Shown: positions 35,987-47,115 of the stretch, in pieces | Layout of the letters: each line of letters starts with the position of its first letter | Numbering within the stretch: position 1 is the first letter of the stretch | Notes under the pieces: model-generated | What the model was told of the DNA's origin: nothing | Seen by the model: the letters and a program-made list of their open reading frames with translations, nothing else | Database searches by the model: none | Program-made: the position numbers and the translations under genes | Assembly (NCBI RefSeq): GCF_000971235.1 | Contig: NZ_BBMB01000002.1 | Span: forward strand, 62,001 to 126,000 | Length of the DNA stretch: 64,000 nt | Direction: 5' to 3' | From: Demequina subtropica | GTDB lineage: Bacteria > Actinomycetota > Actinomycetes > Actinomycetales > Demequinaceae

Positions 35987-37287
35987 GCGAGGGACGCTCC
36001 GGTCTGGTCGGTGAAGGCGGGCGTGGCGTGGCGCAGGCGGCCGCCGATGACGGTGGCGGCGGCGTGGCCGTCGCCGGCGCGCGCGAGGTCGTCGATCGCC
36101 GTCGCGAGGTCGCCCACGGGCACGTCGAGGAAGGCGAGGTCGGCCCGGGCTCCCACCGCGAGGTGACCCGTGCGGTCGGGACCCATGTGCAGACCCATCG
36201 CGCGCGCGCCGCCCAGCGTGACGGCCGCGAGCAGGCGCTCCGCGAGGTCGGGCTGGGCGTAGCCCTGGCCACGGGCCATCGAGTAGAGCGCGGCGACGTC
36301 CCCCATGGGGTCCAAGGACGGCGCGCTGGAGAGGGAGTCGGTGCCTACCGAGATGGGGCTGCCCTCGGTGAGGTACGCGGCGACGGGAGGCTCGTCGAGG
36401 CCGATCACCTCGTTCGAGCGCGGGCAGAGCGCCACCGACGTGCCGCGGGCGCGGAGGATCGCCCGGTCCTTGGCGCTCAGGTAGACGCCGTGCGCGATGT
36501 GGCAGTCGGGTCCGAGCACGCCCAGGTGATCTACGTAGTCCGTCGCCGAGGTGCCGTAGCCCGCGGAGCGCAGCTCGGACAGCGAGCCCAGGTTCTTCGC
36601 CTGCCACGGCTCGTCCACCGTGTGCGAGAACTCGCGCTCGATCGCGGACTCGCCCAGGTGGATGTGGATCCGGCTGCCGCGCTCGCGGACGATGTCGGGG
36701 ATGTCGAGCAGCGGCACGATCTCAAGCGAGTACGGCGCGTGAGGGCTCAGCCCGGTGCCGGGCGGGGTGGGGAGCGCATCGAGCGCCGCCTCGACCTGCG
36801 CGCGACCGCGCTCGCGCCAGTCGGCGTTGGTCCAGTCCATGACCTCCCAGTAGGTGATGCCGTGGAGGCCCGCGTCGGCCAACGCGTACATGGCCTCGAG
36901 GTCGGTCACGATGTCCGCGACGGACGTGGTGCCGGACTCGACCGCCATGCGCGCGCCTGCGGCGGCGGCGGCGCGCCAGTCCTGGCCGCGCTCGTAGACG
37001 GGGTTGAAGGCCGTCGCCCAGTCCTCGAAGCCCTGGTAGCGGCCCTGGCCCACCTCGGCCATGCCCGTGTACTGCAGGTGCGTGTGGGCGTTGATGAGGC
37101 CCGGCATCAGCACGCCGTCCCACCGGTGCTCGGTGAAGGCGTGGCCGCTCTCGCGCAGCGCCGCGACCACCCACGCGCGCTCGCCCACGTGGACGATGCG
37201 CCGGCCACGGACGGCGATCGCGCCGTCAAGCACGGGGGGCGCGGTCATGGGCAGCACCAGGGCGGCGCTGTAGACGATCGTGCTCAT
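35983..37287 (-). CDS. Amidohydrolase, probable adenosyl-compound deaminase (SAH/MTA deaminase type)
   Basis: A 434-residue TrzA/AtzA-group metal hydrolase. Metal and catalytic residues are seen in GLINAHTHLQY (HxH), IHIHLGESAIE (His and the proton-shuttling Glu), IAHGVYLS and SVGTDSLSS (Asp). MTA/SAH deaminases and aminofutalosine deaminases belong to this group and deaminate the adenine ring to hypoxanthine. Overlap by ATGA with the SAH-hydrolase-like gene upstream and proximity to luxS-mtn favour SAH or related adenosyl waste as substrate. An aminofutalosine (menaquinone) role is the main alternative. Confidence 0.8.
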   Translation of the reverse strand: MSTIVYSAALVLPMTAPPVLDGAIAVRGRRIVHVGERAWVVAALRESGHAFTEHRWDGVLMPGLINAHTHLQYTGMAEVGQGRYQGFEDWATAFNPVYERGQDWRAAAAAGARMAVESGTTSVADIVTDLEAMYALADAGLHGITYWEVMDWTNADWRERGRAQVEAALDALPTPPGTGLSPHAPYSLEIVPLLDIPDIVRERGSRIHIHLGESAIEREFSHTVDEPWQAKNLGSLSELRSAGYGTSATDYVDHLGVLGPDCHIAHGVYLSAKDRAILRARGTSVALCPRSNEVIGLDEPPVAAYLTEGSPISVGTDSLSSAPSLDPMGDVAALYSMARGQGYAQPDLAERLLAAVTLGGARAMGLHMGPDRTGHLAVGARADLAFLDVPVGDLATAIDDLARAGDGHAAATVIGGRLRHATPAFTDQTGASLA

Positions 37288-38759
37288 GCGTCGATGTCCC
37301 GGTAGCGGCGGGACCGCCAGTCCGCGTCCGCCGCGGACGATGCGGGCGCCGCGTCGAGCGCGACGCCCCGCACGTGGGCGGCCGTCGCCGCGACATGGCC
37401 CACCGCATCGTCCGGGAGGGCGTGGACGCCGATGCCGGGGCGCTCCTCGACCAGGCTTCGGATCGCCGCGAGCTGGGTCGCGAAGCTGAGGTCCATGATC
37501 TCGATGGGGTTGCCCTCGGCTGCGGTGACGTTGATGCAGCCGCCGCGGTCCAGGACGAGCGTGCCGCGCTCGACGTCCACGTCGAGGTGTGGCACGGGCG
37601 CGCCGGCCACCACGACGGGCTGCAGCGAGGACTCGTCGAGGTCCACCTCGCCGGGCACGCCGCCCGCGACGGCGACGATGCCCGCGAGCTCGAGCAGCTC
37701 GCGCGTCACGGTGCCCGCGACGCCGGTGCAGGACACCACGAGCGCGCCGTGCGCGAGGTCCTCCGCGCGACCGACCTCGTAGCCGTCGTGCGTGGCGAGC
37801 AGTGCGCGCAGGGGGTCGATCTCCGCGACGCTCACGTGCGCGCCTAGCGCCGTGAGGTGCGCCGCGACGCCCACGCCCACCGGCCCGTAGCCGATCACCA
37901 GCACGGGCAGGTCGCGCACCGTGGCGTCGACGTGCTCGATGAGGTCCGCGATCGCGAGCACGCAGCTCTGGCCGGTGCCGTAGCGGTTGTCGAAGCCGGT
38001 CTTGGTCGCGGCGTCGTTCACTGCGACCACGGGCGTGCGCAGCAGGCCCGCCGCGTGCAACGCCCGCAGGGGGGTGAGCCCCGAGGTGGTCTCCTCGGTC
38101 ACGCCGATCCAGCCCTCGATCAGCTCGGGCGCGGCCTCGTGCGCGAGGCGCACCAGGTGGCTGCCGTCGTCGACCACCACGTCGAAGCCGCGGCGCAGCC
38201 ACGCGAGGGCGGCCTCGCGCTCCGCGGTCCCGGACAGGTCGGGGTCGGCGTCCACGGGCACGCCGCGCTCGCGGAGCGCCTGGGCGACCGCGGGGTCCGT
38301 CTCGTCCGGATGCGCGTAGACCGCGACGTCGGCGCCGGCGTCCGCGAGCAGCAGGGCGAGGTTGGCGGTCTTGGGCTCGAGCGTCATGGAGACGCCGATG
38401 CGCAGCCCTCGCACGGTCCCGGCCTCGCGGATCTCCGTGGCGAGCGCATTGGACACGGGCATGTGCGCGCGGGCGAAGTCGAGCCGGCCCGCGGCGTCCC
38501 CCCGCGGCGCCAGGGGAGCGCCGCCCAGCGACAGCGCGGCATTGTCGCCGTCGATCTCGATGTCGAGCACATCGGGCCCGGTCGCATCGTCCTCCACGAG
38601 CCGCGCGCCGAGCGCGCGGGCCATGCCGGCGACGGCGAGGGCGGTGGCGGTGTCCTCGGCCTCGGCGGAGACGCGGATGGGCCGTCCTGCGATGAGGAGG
38701 TTGGTGTCGCGGGCGAAGCGGCGGAGGATCCGCTCGGCCGTCGCGTGCGGGTCGGTCAT
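37284..38759 (-). CDS. Divergent adenosylhomocysteinase-family protein (possible S-inosylhomocysteine hydrolase)
   Basis: NAD-dependent hydrolase family protein of 491 residues. Residues about 95-470 follow SAH hydrolase: [18 protein letters not shown] (197-201), EETTSG (222-227), [11 protein letters not shown] (248-258, keeping the catalytic Lys and Asp) and the NAD-binding GYGPVGVG (290-297), then [14 protein letters not shown]. Two things differ. There is a ~90-residue N-terminal extension, and the substrate segment that normally reads LHMT is [10 protein letters not shown] (about 123-132), lacking the conserved His. The C-terminal KPDHYRY-type tail is also absent. TAGACT lies 7 nt before the ATG (leaderless). 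It is first gene of the operon with the amidohydrolase and cupin, divergent from luxS. Confidence 0.82.
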   Translation of the reverse strand: MTDPHATAERILRRFARDTNLLIAGRPIRVSAEAEDTATALAVAGMARALGARLVEDDATGPDVLDIEIDGDNAALSLGGAPLAPRGDAAGRLDFARAHMPVSNALATEIREAGTVRGLRIGVSMTLEPKTANLALLLADAGADVAVYAHPDETDPAVAQALRERGVPVDADPDLSGTAEREAALAWLRRGFDVVVDDGSHLVRLAHEAAPELIEGWIGVTEETTSGLTPLRALHAAGLLRTPVVAVNDAATKTGFDNRYGTGQSCVLAIADLIEHVDATVRDLPVLVIGYGPVGVGVAAHLTALGAHVSVAEIDPLRALLATHDGYEVGRAEDLAHGALVVSCTGVAGTVTRELLELAGIVAVAGGVPGEVDLDESSLQPVVVAGAPVPHLDVDVERGTLVLDRGGCINVTAAEGNPIEIMDLSFATQLAAIRSLVEERPGIGVHALPDDAVGHVAATAAHVRGVALDAAPASSAADADWRSRRYRDIDA

Positions 38760-38831
38760 GGGCAGAAGTCTAGAAGCGCATCGCTTGCCGCATTACGCTT
38801 GGTGAGCCGTCGACCAGCCGAAGGAACCCAC

Positions 38832-39302
38832 GTGACCGAGCCCCGCAAGATGAACGTCGAGTCGTTCAACCTCGACCACACCGCGGTGGCCGCACCGTTC
38901 ATCCGCCTCGCGGACCGCAAGGAGCTGCCGCACGGCGACGTGCTCACCAAGTTCGACGTGCGCTTCACGCAGCCGAACGTCGCGCACCTGGAGATGGACG
39001 CGGTGCACTCGATCGAGCACTCGTTCGCGGAGTGCGTGCGCGACCACAGCGCGCAGGTGATCGACTTCGGCCCCATGGGCTGCCAGACGGGCTTCTACCT
39101 CATCATGTCGGGCGATCACGCTCCCGAGGACATCCGCGACCTGGTGCTCGCCACCATGGCCCAGATGCTCGAGCTGACCGAGGTCCCCGCCGCCAACGAG
39201 GTGCAGTGCGGTTGGGGCGCGCACCACTCCCTGGACGCGATGCGTGCCGCGGTCGAGGAGTTCACCGCGCACGCCGACGAGCTGCTCGCGGTGATGCGCT
39301 GA
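38832..39302 (+). CDS. luxS: S-ribosylhomocysteine lyase
   Basis: Iron enzyme that splits S-ribosylhomocysteine into homocysteine and DPD, the precursor of AI-2. The 156-residue protein has the metal-binding HSIEH (His59, Glu62, His63) and catalytic Cys84 in GCQTGFY. The third ligand Cys126 is in [14 protein letters not shown] lies 7 nt before the GTG at 38832, and a possible -10 (TACGCT) is at 38794. The next gene, encoding the enzyme that supplies its substrate, starts on the last base of the stop codon. Confidence 0.95.
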   Translation: MTEPRKMNVESFNLDHTAVAAPFIRLADRKELPHGDVLTKFDVRFTQPNVAHLEMDAVHSIEHSFAECVRDHSAQVIDFGPMGCQTGFYLIMSGDHAPEDIRDLVLATMAQMLELTEVPAANEVQCGWGAHHSLDAMRAAVEEFTAHADELLAVMR

Positions 39303-40015
39303 TGCCCGGCGCGATGCCCGCGGTCCTGGTCGCGATGGCGGAGGAGGCGCAGGGCTTCCTCGACCTCTCGGACACCCACGAGGGCCTCAACGCGCCGGAC
39401 GATGCGTGGATCGTCACGGCCGGCGACGTCACCTACCTGCTGGTGGTCACCGGCATCGGCATGGTGTCCGCCGCGCGCGCGGCGACGCTGGTCTCGCACG
39501 GGGTCATCGGCGGGATCACCGCCACCACCATCGTCTCCGCGGGCACGTGCGGCGGCATCCCCGGCCACGTGAGCGTCGGCGACCTGGTGGCGCCGTGCTG
39601 CTCGCTCGACTGGTCCGCCGACTCGACGTCGATCGGCTACGAGTACGGGCAGGTGCCCGGTCATGCGGAGTTCCACGAGTCCGACGAGGCGCTGGTCGAC
39701 CTCGCCGTCGAGATGGGCGCCAAGAAGGGCTACCTCGCCTCCGCGAACGCATTCGCGGTGGCCGAGACGGTCGACCTCATCCGCGAGCGGTTCCCCAAGG
39801 TCATCGCGACGGACATGGAGTCCGCGGCGGTGTCGCAGGTCGCGGCCGCGTCCGGCATCCCGTTCCTGTCGCTGCGCTGCGTGTCCGATATGTGCCAGGG
39901 CGACGGGGGAGTCGAGTTCGACGAGCACCTGGACGATGCCGCGGCCCGGTCCGCGAAGGCGACGCTGGATCTGCTCGCCCGCGTCGCCTCGGAGGCCGCG
40001 CCCGCCGCGTCCTGA
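39302..40015 (+). CDS. mtn: 5'-methylthioadenosine/S-adenosylhomocysteine nucleosidase
   Basis: Releases adenine from SAH or MTA. The 237-residue phosphorylase-fold protein shows VLVAMAEEAQGFL (catalytic Glu region), TGIGMVSAARA, SAGTCGGIPGHVSVGDLV and ATDMESAAVSQVAA (the DMExAA substrate motif). Overlap with luxS (TGATG) makes a two-step SAH to homocysteine pathway in one operon. Futalosine hydrolase is a related family but does not fit the luxS context. Confidence 0.92.
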   Translation: MPGAMPAVLVAMAEEAQGFLDLSDTHEGLNAPDDAWIVTAGDVTYLLVVTGIGMVSAARAATLVSHGVIGGITATTIVSAGTCGGIPGHVSVGDLVAPCCSLDWSADSTSIGYEYGQVPGHAEFHESDEALVDLAVEMGAKKGYLASANAFAVAETVDLIRERFPKVIATDMESAAVSQVAAASGIPFLSLRCVSDMCQGDGGVEFDEHLDDAAARSAKATLDLLARVASEAAPAAS

Positions 40016-40028
40016 GTCCCGCCCCTCC

Positions 40029-40128
40029 CTGACACTCCCAACGGAGCTGGTCCCGGGTCCGCGGCGTGTCGGGCGCGTCGTGGCGCCGGAGCCCCGCGTG
40101 CCGACTCGAGATCCGTTGGCACTGTCCG
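40029..40128. repeat. Dispersed ~99-bp palindromic element, copy 2
   Basis: 100 bp bounded by CTGACACTCCCAACGGA (40029-40045) and TCCGTTGGCACTGTCCG (40112-40128), with GCGGCGTGTCGGG inside. It lies between mtn and mfd, both on the plus strand, 13 bases after the mtn stop. Confidence 0.8.
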
Positions 40129-40144
40129 GGGGGACGGGCGTGCC

Positions 40145-40150
40145 TAGGAT
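40145..40150 (+). promoter_or_regulatory. -10 box of mfd
   Basis: TAGGAT about 49 bases before the mfd GTG. A GGAGG ribosome site (about 40187) lies between, so mfd is likely translated from a short leader rather than leaderless. Confidence 0.5.
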
Positions 40151-40198
40151 GTCTGTGCCGGATTTCCCGGTTCTTCGTCGTGCCCTGGAGGACCTCCT

Positions 40199-43100
40199 GT
40201 GACCGCTCAGCCGCTCGCCCCCCTGCTCGGAGACTGGGCGGACTCGCGCCTCGGGGACGTCACGAGCATCCAGGCACCCGGCGCCGCCGCGGCGCCGCTC
40301 ATCGCTCGTGCGGCGCTGACCGACGACGCCCCGATCGTGGCCGTCGCGGCGACGTCCGGCGACGCCGAGCAGCTCGCGCGGGCGCTCACGGCCTACCTGG
40401 ACCCGGCGGAGGTCACCACGTTCCCCAGCTGGGAGACGCTGCCGCATGAGCGCCTCAGCCCGCGCTCCGACACCGTCGCGCGCCGCCTCGCGACGCTGCG
40501 ACGCGTGGTCCACCCCGCCGAGGCCGCCGCGGAGTCGGGGCTTCCCGTCCCGCGCGTGGTGGTCGCGCCGCTGCGCGCGATGCTCCAGCCGCTCGTCCCC
40601 GGTCTGGCCGACCTCGAGCCGGTGCTCGTGAGGAAGGGCGACGAGCGCGACCTCACCGACCTCACCGAGGCGCTCGCGGCGGCCGCGTACACGCGCGTCG
40701 ACATGGTCGAGCGGCGCGGCGAGTTCGCGGTCCGCGGCGGGATCGTCGACGTCTTCCCGCCCACCGACCCGCACCCGATCCGCGTCGAGTTCTTCGGCGA
40801 CGAGGTCGAGAGCCTGCGTTTCTTCTCCGTCGCGGACCAGCGTTCGCTGGACTCCGTGGGTCGCCTGTGGGCGCCGCCGTGCCGCGAGCTGCTGCTCACC
40901 GAGGACGTGCGTGCCCGCGCCGCGCAGCTCGCCGAGCAGATCCCCGCGGCGGGCGACATGCTCGCCCGCATCGCCGACGGCCACGCCGTCGAGGGCATGG
41001 AGTCGCTCATCCCCGTGCTGCTCACGCGCCTCACGCCCGTGACGGACGTGCTGCCGGTGGGGACGCGCATCGTCGCCCTCGAGCCCGAGCGCCTCGCCCG
41101 CCGCGCCGAGGATCTCCAGCACACCGCGCAGGAGTTCCTGCAGGCCGCGTGGGTCAGCGCCGCCGCCGGGGCGGACTCGCCCATCGAGGCGCACGGTTCT
41201 GAGAGCCACGGCGGGTTCCTGGGGCTCGAGGATGTCGAGGTCTCCGCCGCCGAGCGTGGCCTGGGCTGGACCGCGATCGGGCCGTTCGGCACCGTGGCGG
41301 CCGAGGTGCCGGGCATCGCGGAGATCGAGGACTTCCGCGGCAGGCTCGCGGCGGTGCTCGACCTCATCAACGCGCGCCTCTCGGAGGGCTGGCGCGTGGT
41401 CATCGCCGCAGCAGGCACGGGCTCCGCCCACCGCATCGTCGAGCAGTGCGCCGAGCGCTCGATCCCGGCGCGGGCCGCGTCGCACGGGGACGATGCGGAC
41501 GCCGGGGTCGTCGCGGTGCTCGCGGGCGTCGACGCCCGCGGGTTCCAGGTGCCGGACGCAAGGCTCCTGGTGCTGCACGAGAGCGACCTCACAGGTCGAT
41601 CCGCGTCCGCCGCCGGTCCGAAGGTGAAGGTGCCCAGCCGTCGCCGCACGGCGGTGGACCCGCTGCAGCTGCGCCCCGGCGACTTCGTGGTCCACGAGAC
41701 CCACGGCGTCGGACGCTTCGTCGAGCTCACCAAGCGCACCGTGCGCGGCATCGAGCGCGAGTACCTGGTGATCGAGTATGCGGCGTCCAAGCGCGGCGGG
41801 CCCGCGGACAGGCTCTCCGTCCCCACGGACCAGCTGGACCTCATCACCAAGTACGTGGGCGGCGAGGCGCCGAGCGTCAACAAGATGGGCGGCGCCGACT
41901 GGTCGAAGACCAAGGGTCGCGCGCGCAAGGCGGTCAAGGAGATCGCCGCGGAGCTCATCCGGCTCTACAGCGCGCGCATGGCCACCAAGGGCCGCGAGTT
42001 CGGCCCCGACACCCCGTGGCAGCGCGAGCTCGAGGAGTCCTTCGCGTACGTCGAGACCCCCGACCAGCTCTCCACCATCGACGAGGTCAAGGCGGACATG
42101 GAGAAGGCGGTCCCGATGGACCGCCTGGTCTGCGGCGACGTGGGCTTCGGCAAGACCGAGATCGCCGTGCGTGCCGCCTTCAAGGCCATCCAGGACGGCA
42201 CCCAGGTCGCGATCCTGTGCCCCACCACGCTGCTGGTGAAGCAGCACGTCGACACCTTCTCCGAGCGCTTCGCGCAGTTCCCCGTCAAGGTCGCGGCGCT
42301 GTCGCGCTTCCAGACGGACAAGGAGGCCAAGGAGATCATCGACCAGCTCGGCAAGGGCGAGATCGACCTGGTGGTCGGCACGCACCGCCTCATCACCGGC
42401 TCGGTGCGCTTCAAGAAGCTCGGCCTCATCATCATCGACGAGGAGCAGCGCTTCGGCGTCGAGCACAAGGAGACGCTCAAGGCCATGCGCACCGACGTCG
42501 ACGTGCTCGCGATGTCCGCGACCCCGATCCCGCGCACTCTCGAGATGGCGGTCACCGGCATCCGTGAGATGTCGACGCTGGCCACCCCGCCCGAGGAGCG
42601 CCACCCGATCCTGACGTATGTGGGACCGCACGAGGACGCCCAGGTGATCGCCGCGATCCGCCGCGAGCTGCTGCGGGACGGCCAGGTGTTCTACATCCAC
42701 AACTCGGTCAAGACCATCACGCGCGCCGCGCTCAAGATCGGCGAGCTGGTGCCCGAGGCGCGCGTCGCGGTCGCGCACGGCCAGATGAGCGAGAAGCAGC
42801 TCGAGCAGGTGATCGTCGACTACTACGACAAGAAGTACGACGTCCTCGTCTGCACCACCATCGTCGAGACCGGCCTGGACATCTCCAACGCCAACACCCT
42901 GCTCGTCGAGCGGGCCGACACGTTCGGCCTGTCCCAGCTCCACCAGCTCCGCGGGCGCGTGGGCCGCGGCCGCGAGCGGGCCTACGCGTACTTCCTCTAC
43001 CCGCCGGAGCGCACGCTCACGGAGACCGCGCACGACCGCCTCCAGACCATCGCGGCGAACACCGACCTGGGCTCCGGCATGGCGGTCGCGATGAAGGACC

Positions 43101-43687
43101 TCGAGATCCGCGGCGCGGGCAACCTCCTGGGCGCCGAGCAGTCGGGCCACATCGAGGGCGTGGGCTTCGACCTCTACATCCGCATGGTGGGGGAGGCCGT
43201 CGCGGGCTTCCGCGGCGAGGAGGTCGAGGACCGCGCGCCGATGACGGTCGACCTTCCCATCGACGCGCACATCCCCACGTCCTACATCGAGCACGAGCGG
43301 CTGCGCCTCGAGGCCTACCGCAAGGTCGCCGACGCGGACACGGCGGACGTGCTCGACCAGGTCGAGGAGGAGCTCGACGACCGCTACGGCACGCTGCCCG
43401 AGCCGGTCGCGAACCTCCTCGCGGTCGCGCGCCTGCGGCTCGAGCTGCGTGCCGCGGGCGTCCACGACGTGGTGGCCCAGGGCAAGTACATCCGCTTCAG
43501 CCCGGTCGAGCTCCCGGACTCCGCCGCGATGCGCCTGAACCGCCTCTACCCGGGCACGCTCATCAAGCCGGCGGTGCGGCAGATCCTGGTGCCCGCGCCC
43601 ATGACGGCGCGCCTCGGCGGCAAGCCCGTCGAGGGCCTCCCGGTGCTGGACTGGGTGCGCGATCTGCTCGCGGCGATCCGACACTAG
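40199..43687 (+). CDS. mfd: Transcription-repair coupling factor
   Basis: ATP-dependent translocase that removes stalled RNA polymerase and recruits UvrA. The 1162-residue protein has the UvrB-homology N-terminal part (SWETLPHERLSP, VRGGIVDVFPPTDPHPIRVEFFGDEVESLRFF) and the RNA-polymerase-interaction domain around residue 490 (RPGDFVVHETHGVGRFVEL). Helicase motifs follow: Walker A GDVGFGKTE (about 647), DEEQ box (about 748) and SATPIPRTLEMA. The TRCF domain is C-terminal. GTG at 40199 follows GGAGG. The TAG stop doubles as the start of the next gene's -10 box. Confidence 0.97.
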   Translation: MTAQPLAPLLGDWADSRLGDVTSIQAPGAAAAPLIARAALTDDAPIVAVAATSGDAEQLARALTAYLDPAEVTTFPSWETLPHERLSPRSDTVARRLATLRRVVHPAEAAAESGLPVPRVVVAPLRAMLQPLVPGLADLEPVLVRKGDERDLTDLTEALAAAAYTRVDMVERRGEFAVRGGIVDVFPPTDPHPIRVEFFGDEVESLRFFSVADQRSLDSVGRLWAPPCRELLLTEDVRARAAQLAEQIPAAGDMLARIADGHAVEGMESLIPVLLTRLTPVTDVLPVGTRIVALEPERLARRAEDLQHTAQEFLQAAWVSAAAGADSPIEAHGSESHGGFLGLEDVEVSAAERGLGWTAIGPFGTVAAEVPGIAEIEDFRGRLAAVLDLINARLSEGWRVVIAAAGTGSAHRIVEQCAERSIPARAASHGDDADAGVVAVLAGVDARGFQVPDARLLVLHESDLTGRSASAAGPKVKVPSRRRTAVDPLQLRPGDFVVHETHGVGRFVELTKRTVRGIEREYLVIEYAASKRGGPADRLSVPTDQLDLITKYVGGEAPSVNKMGGADWSKTKGRARKAVKEIAAELIRLYSARMATKGREFGPDTPWQRELEESFAYVETPDQLSTIDEVKADMEKAVPMDRLVCGDVGFGKTEIAVRAAFKAIQDGTQVAILCPTTLLVKQHVDTFSERFAQFPVKVAALSRFQTDKEAKEIIDQLGKGEIDLVVGTHRLITGSVRFKKLGLIIIDEEQRFGVEHKETLKAMRTDVDVLAMSATPIPRTLEMAVTGIREMSTLATPPEERHPILTYVGPHEDAQVIAAIRRELLRDGQVFYIHNSVKTITRAALKIGELVPEARVAVAHGQMSEKQLEQVIVDYYDKKYDVLVCTTIVETGLDISNANTLLVERADTFGLSQLHQLRGRVGRGRERAYAYFLYPPERTLTETAHDRLQTIAANTDLGSGMAVAMKDLEIRGAGNLLGAEQSGHIEGVGFDLYIRMVGEAVAGFRGEEVEDRAPMTVDLPIDAHIPTSYIEHERLRLEAYRKVADADTADVLDQVEEELDDRYGTLPEPVANLLAVARLRLELRAAGVHDVVAQGKYIRFSPVELPDSAAMRLNRLYPGTLIKPAVRQILVPAPMTARLGGKPVEGLPVLDWVRDLLAAIRH

Positions 43688-43690
43688 GAT
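43685..43690 (+). promoter_or_regulatory. -10 box built on the mfd stop codon
   Basis: TAGGAT begins with the TAG stop of mfd and ends 7 nt before the ATG at 43698, mirroring the metG promoter. Confidence 0.55.
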
Positions 43691-43697
43691 GGCGGCC

Positions 43698-44301
43698 ATG
43701 CGTTCGTCTCGCCTCGCCGTCCTCGCCGCATCGTCCCTCCTGCTCGCCGGCTGCGCCGTGCCGGGCCAGGACGGCGCCCCGGGCGTCGCCCTGCAGACGG
43801 ACGATGCGACCGTCACCACCGCCGACCTCGACGCGATCGCCGCGGCGTGGGAGGAGGACAGCGATGGCGCGGTGGTCCCCGACCGCCAGGCGCTCGCGAC
43901 CGCCGAGCTGCTCGGGCCCGGCCTCCTCGCGGCGGCCGCCGAGAACGGCGCCGTGATCAACGAGGGCGTGGCCCGGACCTTCGCGACCGAGTGGCTGCGG
44001 TACGTCGGCATCGAGGACCCCGAGCCCAGCGACGCCGTGATCGCATCCACCGAGAACGTGCTCGCGCTCTACGTCGCCACCTACGCCGATACGAACGGCA
44101 CCATCCTCGAGGCGGCGGTGGCCGAGCTCCCCGAGTCGACGGTGATCTCGCCCCGCCTGGGAGAGCTGGACGCCGACACGCTGGTGACGTCCGCGCAGGG
44201 CGCCGTCGGCGACGCCGAGGTGATGGGCCTGGGCAACTACTCGTTCACCGCGTTCATCGACGTCAACGGCTTCACCGCGGGAACCGGCTCCTGGGCGGCG
44301 C

Positions 44302-44309
<8 letters not shown>
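43698..44309 (+). CDS. SurA N-terminal-like lipoprotein
   Basis: A 203-residue predicted lipoprotein with signal MRSSRLAVLAASSLLLAGC and lipobox Cys. The mature part has helices (TTADLDAIAAAWEEDSDG..., GPGLLAAAAENGAVINEGVARTFATEWLRYVG) like the chaperone-type SurA N-domain, and no rotamase domain. Lipoproteins of this kind commonly sit between mfd and mazG in actinobacteria. The ATG at 43698 is chosen over one nine bases upstream because of its spacing from TAGGAT. It overlaps mazG by eight bases. Confidence 0.75.
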
Positions 44310-46319
<2,010 letters not shown>

Positions 46320-46339
46320 GCAGCGGCGCAAGGCTCAGG

Positions 46340-46371
46340 ACGGGCGCGTCTCCCTCGGGAGGCGCGCCCGT
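46340..46371 (+). terminator. Terminator of eno
   Basis: 15-bp stem (ACGGGCGCGTCTCCC with its complement, one G-U) and a tiny loop, 20 bases after the eno stop, followed by TTCC. Confidence 0.75.
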
Positions 46372-46449
46372 TCCGCATTCCGGGAGGATCTGCGCGACTC
46401 GCGGGCGCGACGGTCCGGCGGAGGGCGCGCGACCGGGGACAATAGCGGC

Positions 46450-47106
46450 GTGACCGACCCGACCCGCCGCCCCCACGCCCCTGGCGTGCGCGGCTCGGCG
46501 CGTCCCCGCTCGACCGCCTCCCGCACCGCGCCGTCGACCGGCGGCGTGCGGATCCCCAAGGCGCGCGCCTCGAGCCGTCCCGGCGGTGCGAGCCGCAGCG
46601 GCCGGTCGGCGCCCGCGCGCAACCGGATCGAGCCCGTGCAGATCCGCGGCTCCTGGCTCACCGCGGTGTCGGTCCGAGCCTTCGTGCTGGTCGGTGTGGT
46701 GGTGCTCGCCGCCGCCGTGGTGCTGCCCTCGCTGCGCGCATACTTCCGCCAGCAGGAGGAGCTCGCCGACCTCCGTGCGGACGCCGTCGCGGCCCAGGAC
46801 TCGGTCGACGACCTCACGGCGGAGCTCGCGCGCTGGGACGATCCCGCGTACGTCGAGGCCCAGGCGCGTGAGCGCCTCGCGTACGTCTACCCGGGCGAGA
46901 CCGCGTACCGCGTGATCGACCCCGAGACCGTCGAGGACGCCGTCGAGGGGTCGCAGGCCGCGGAGACGGGCAGCACGCTCGAGGACGACGGCACCTGGTA
47001 CACGCGCCTGTGGGGATCGGTCGAGGAGGCCGGGGAGGCCCCGGTCGATGCCGGCGTCGATGACGAGGCGGCGGCCCCCGCATCGTCCGAGGGCGACGCC
47101 GACTAG
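46450..47106 (+). CDS. Septum formation initiator (FtsB/DivIC) family protein
   Basis: Bitopic divisome protein of 218 residues. There is a long basic Arg/Ser/Pro-rich cytosolic tail (1-70) and one helix (about 75-95, SVRAFVLVGVVVLAAAVVLPSL). An extracytoplasmic coiled coil RQQEELADLRADAVAAQDSVDDLTAELARWDDPAYVEAQARERLAYVYPGE follows, which is the DivIC signature, and then an acidic tail. It is expected to bind FtsL and FtsQ. GTG at 46450 sits 6 nt after GACAAT (leaderless pattern). A GCATCGTCC motif lies in the last codons, encoded with the rare Ala codon GCA. Confidence 0.88.
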   Translation: MTDPTRRPHAPGVRGSARPRSTASRTAPSTGGVRIPKARASSRPGGASRSGRSAPARNRIEPVQIRGSWLTAVSVRAFVLVGVVVLAAAVVLPSLRAYFRQQEELADLRADAVAAQDSVDDLTAELARWDDPAYVEAQARERLAYVYPGETAYRVIDPETVEDAVEGSQAAETGSTLEDDGTWYTRLWGSVEEAGEAPVDAGVDDEAAAPASSEGDAD

Positions 47107-47109
47107 ACT
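47104..47109 (+). promoter_or_regulatory. -10 box built on the FtsB/DivIC-gene stop codon
   Basis: TAGACT begins with the TAG stop of the upstream gene and ends exactly 6 nt before the GTG of the DUF501 gene. Confidence 0.55.
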
Positions 47110-47115
47110 CGCGGG

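Noticed and set aside
39302-40015. Futalosine hydrolase (MqnB) instead of Mtn
   Set aside because: The direct overlap with luxS and the DMESAA motif fit the SAH/MTA nucleosidase better.
40155-40202. A 15-codon frame (VPDFPVLRRALEDLL) ending on the mfd start codon, resembling a second leader peptide
   Set aside because: The spacing from TAGGAT (4 nt) is too short for a leaderless start, and mfd has its own good ribosome site, so the frame is probably chance.
39116-44050. A 1644-codon open frame on the minus strand opposite mtn, mfd and the lipoprotein gene
   Set aside because: It mirrors the third-codon GC bias of mfd; its translation is Arg/Asp/Leu/Val-rich low complexity with no domain, and mfd on the plus strand is certain.
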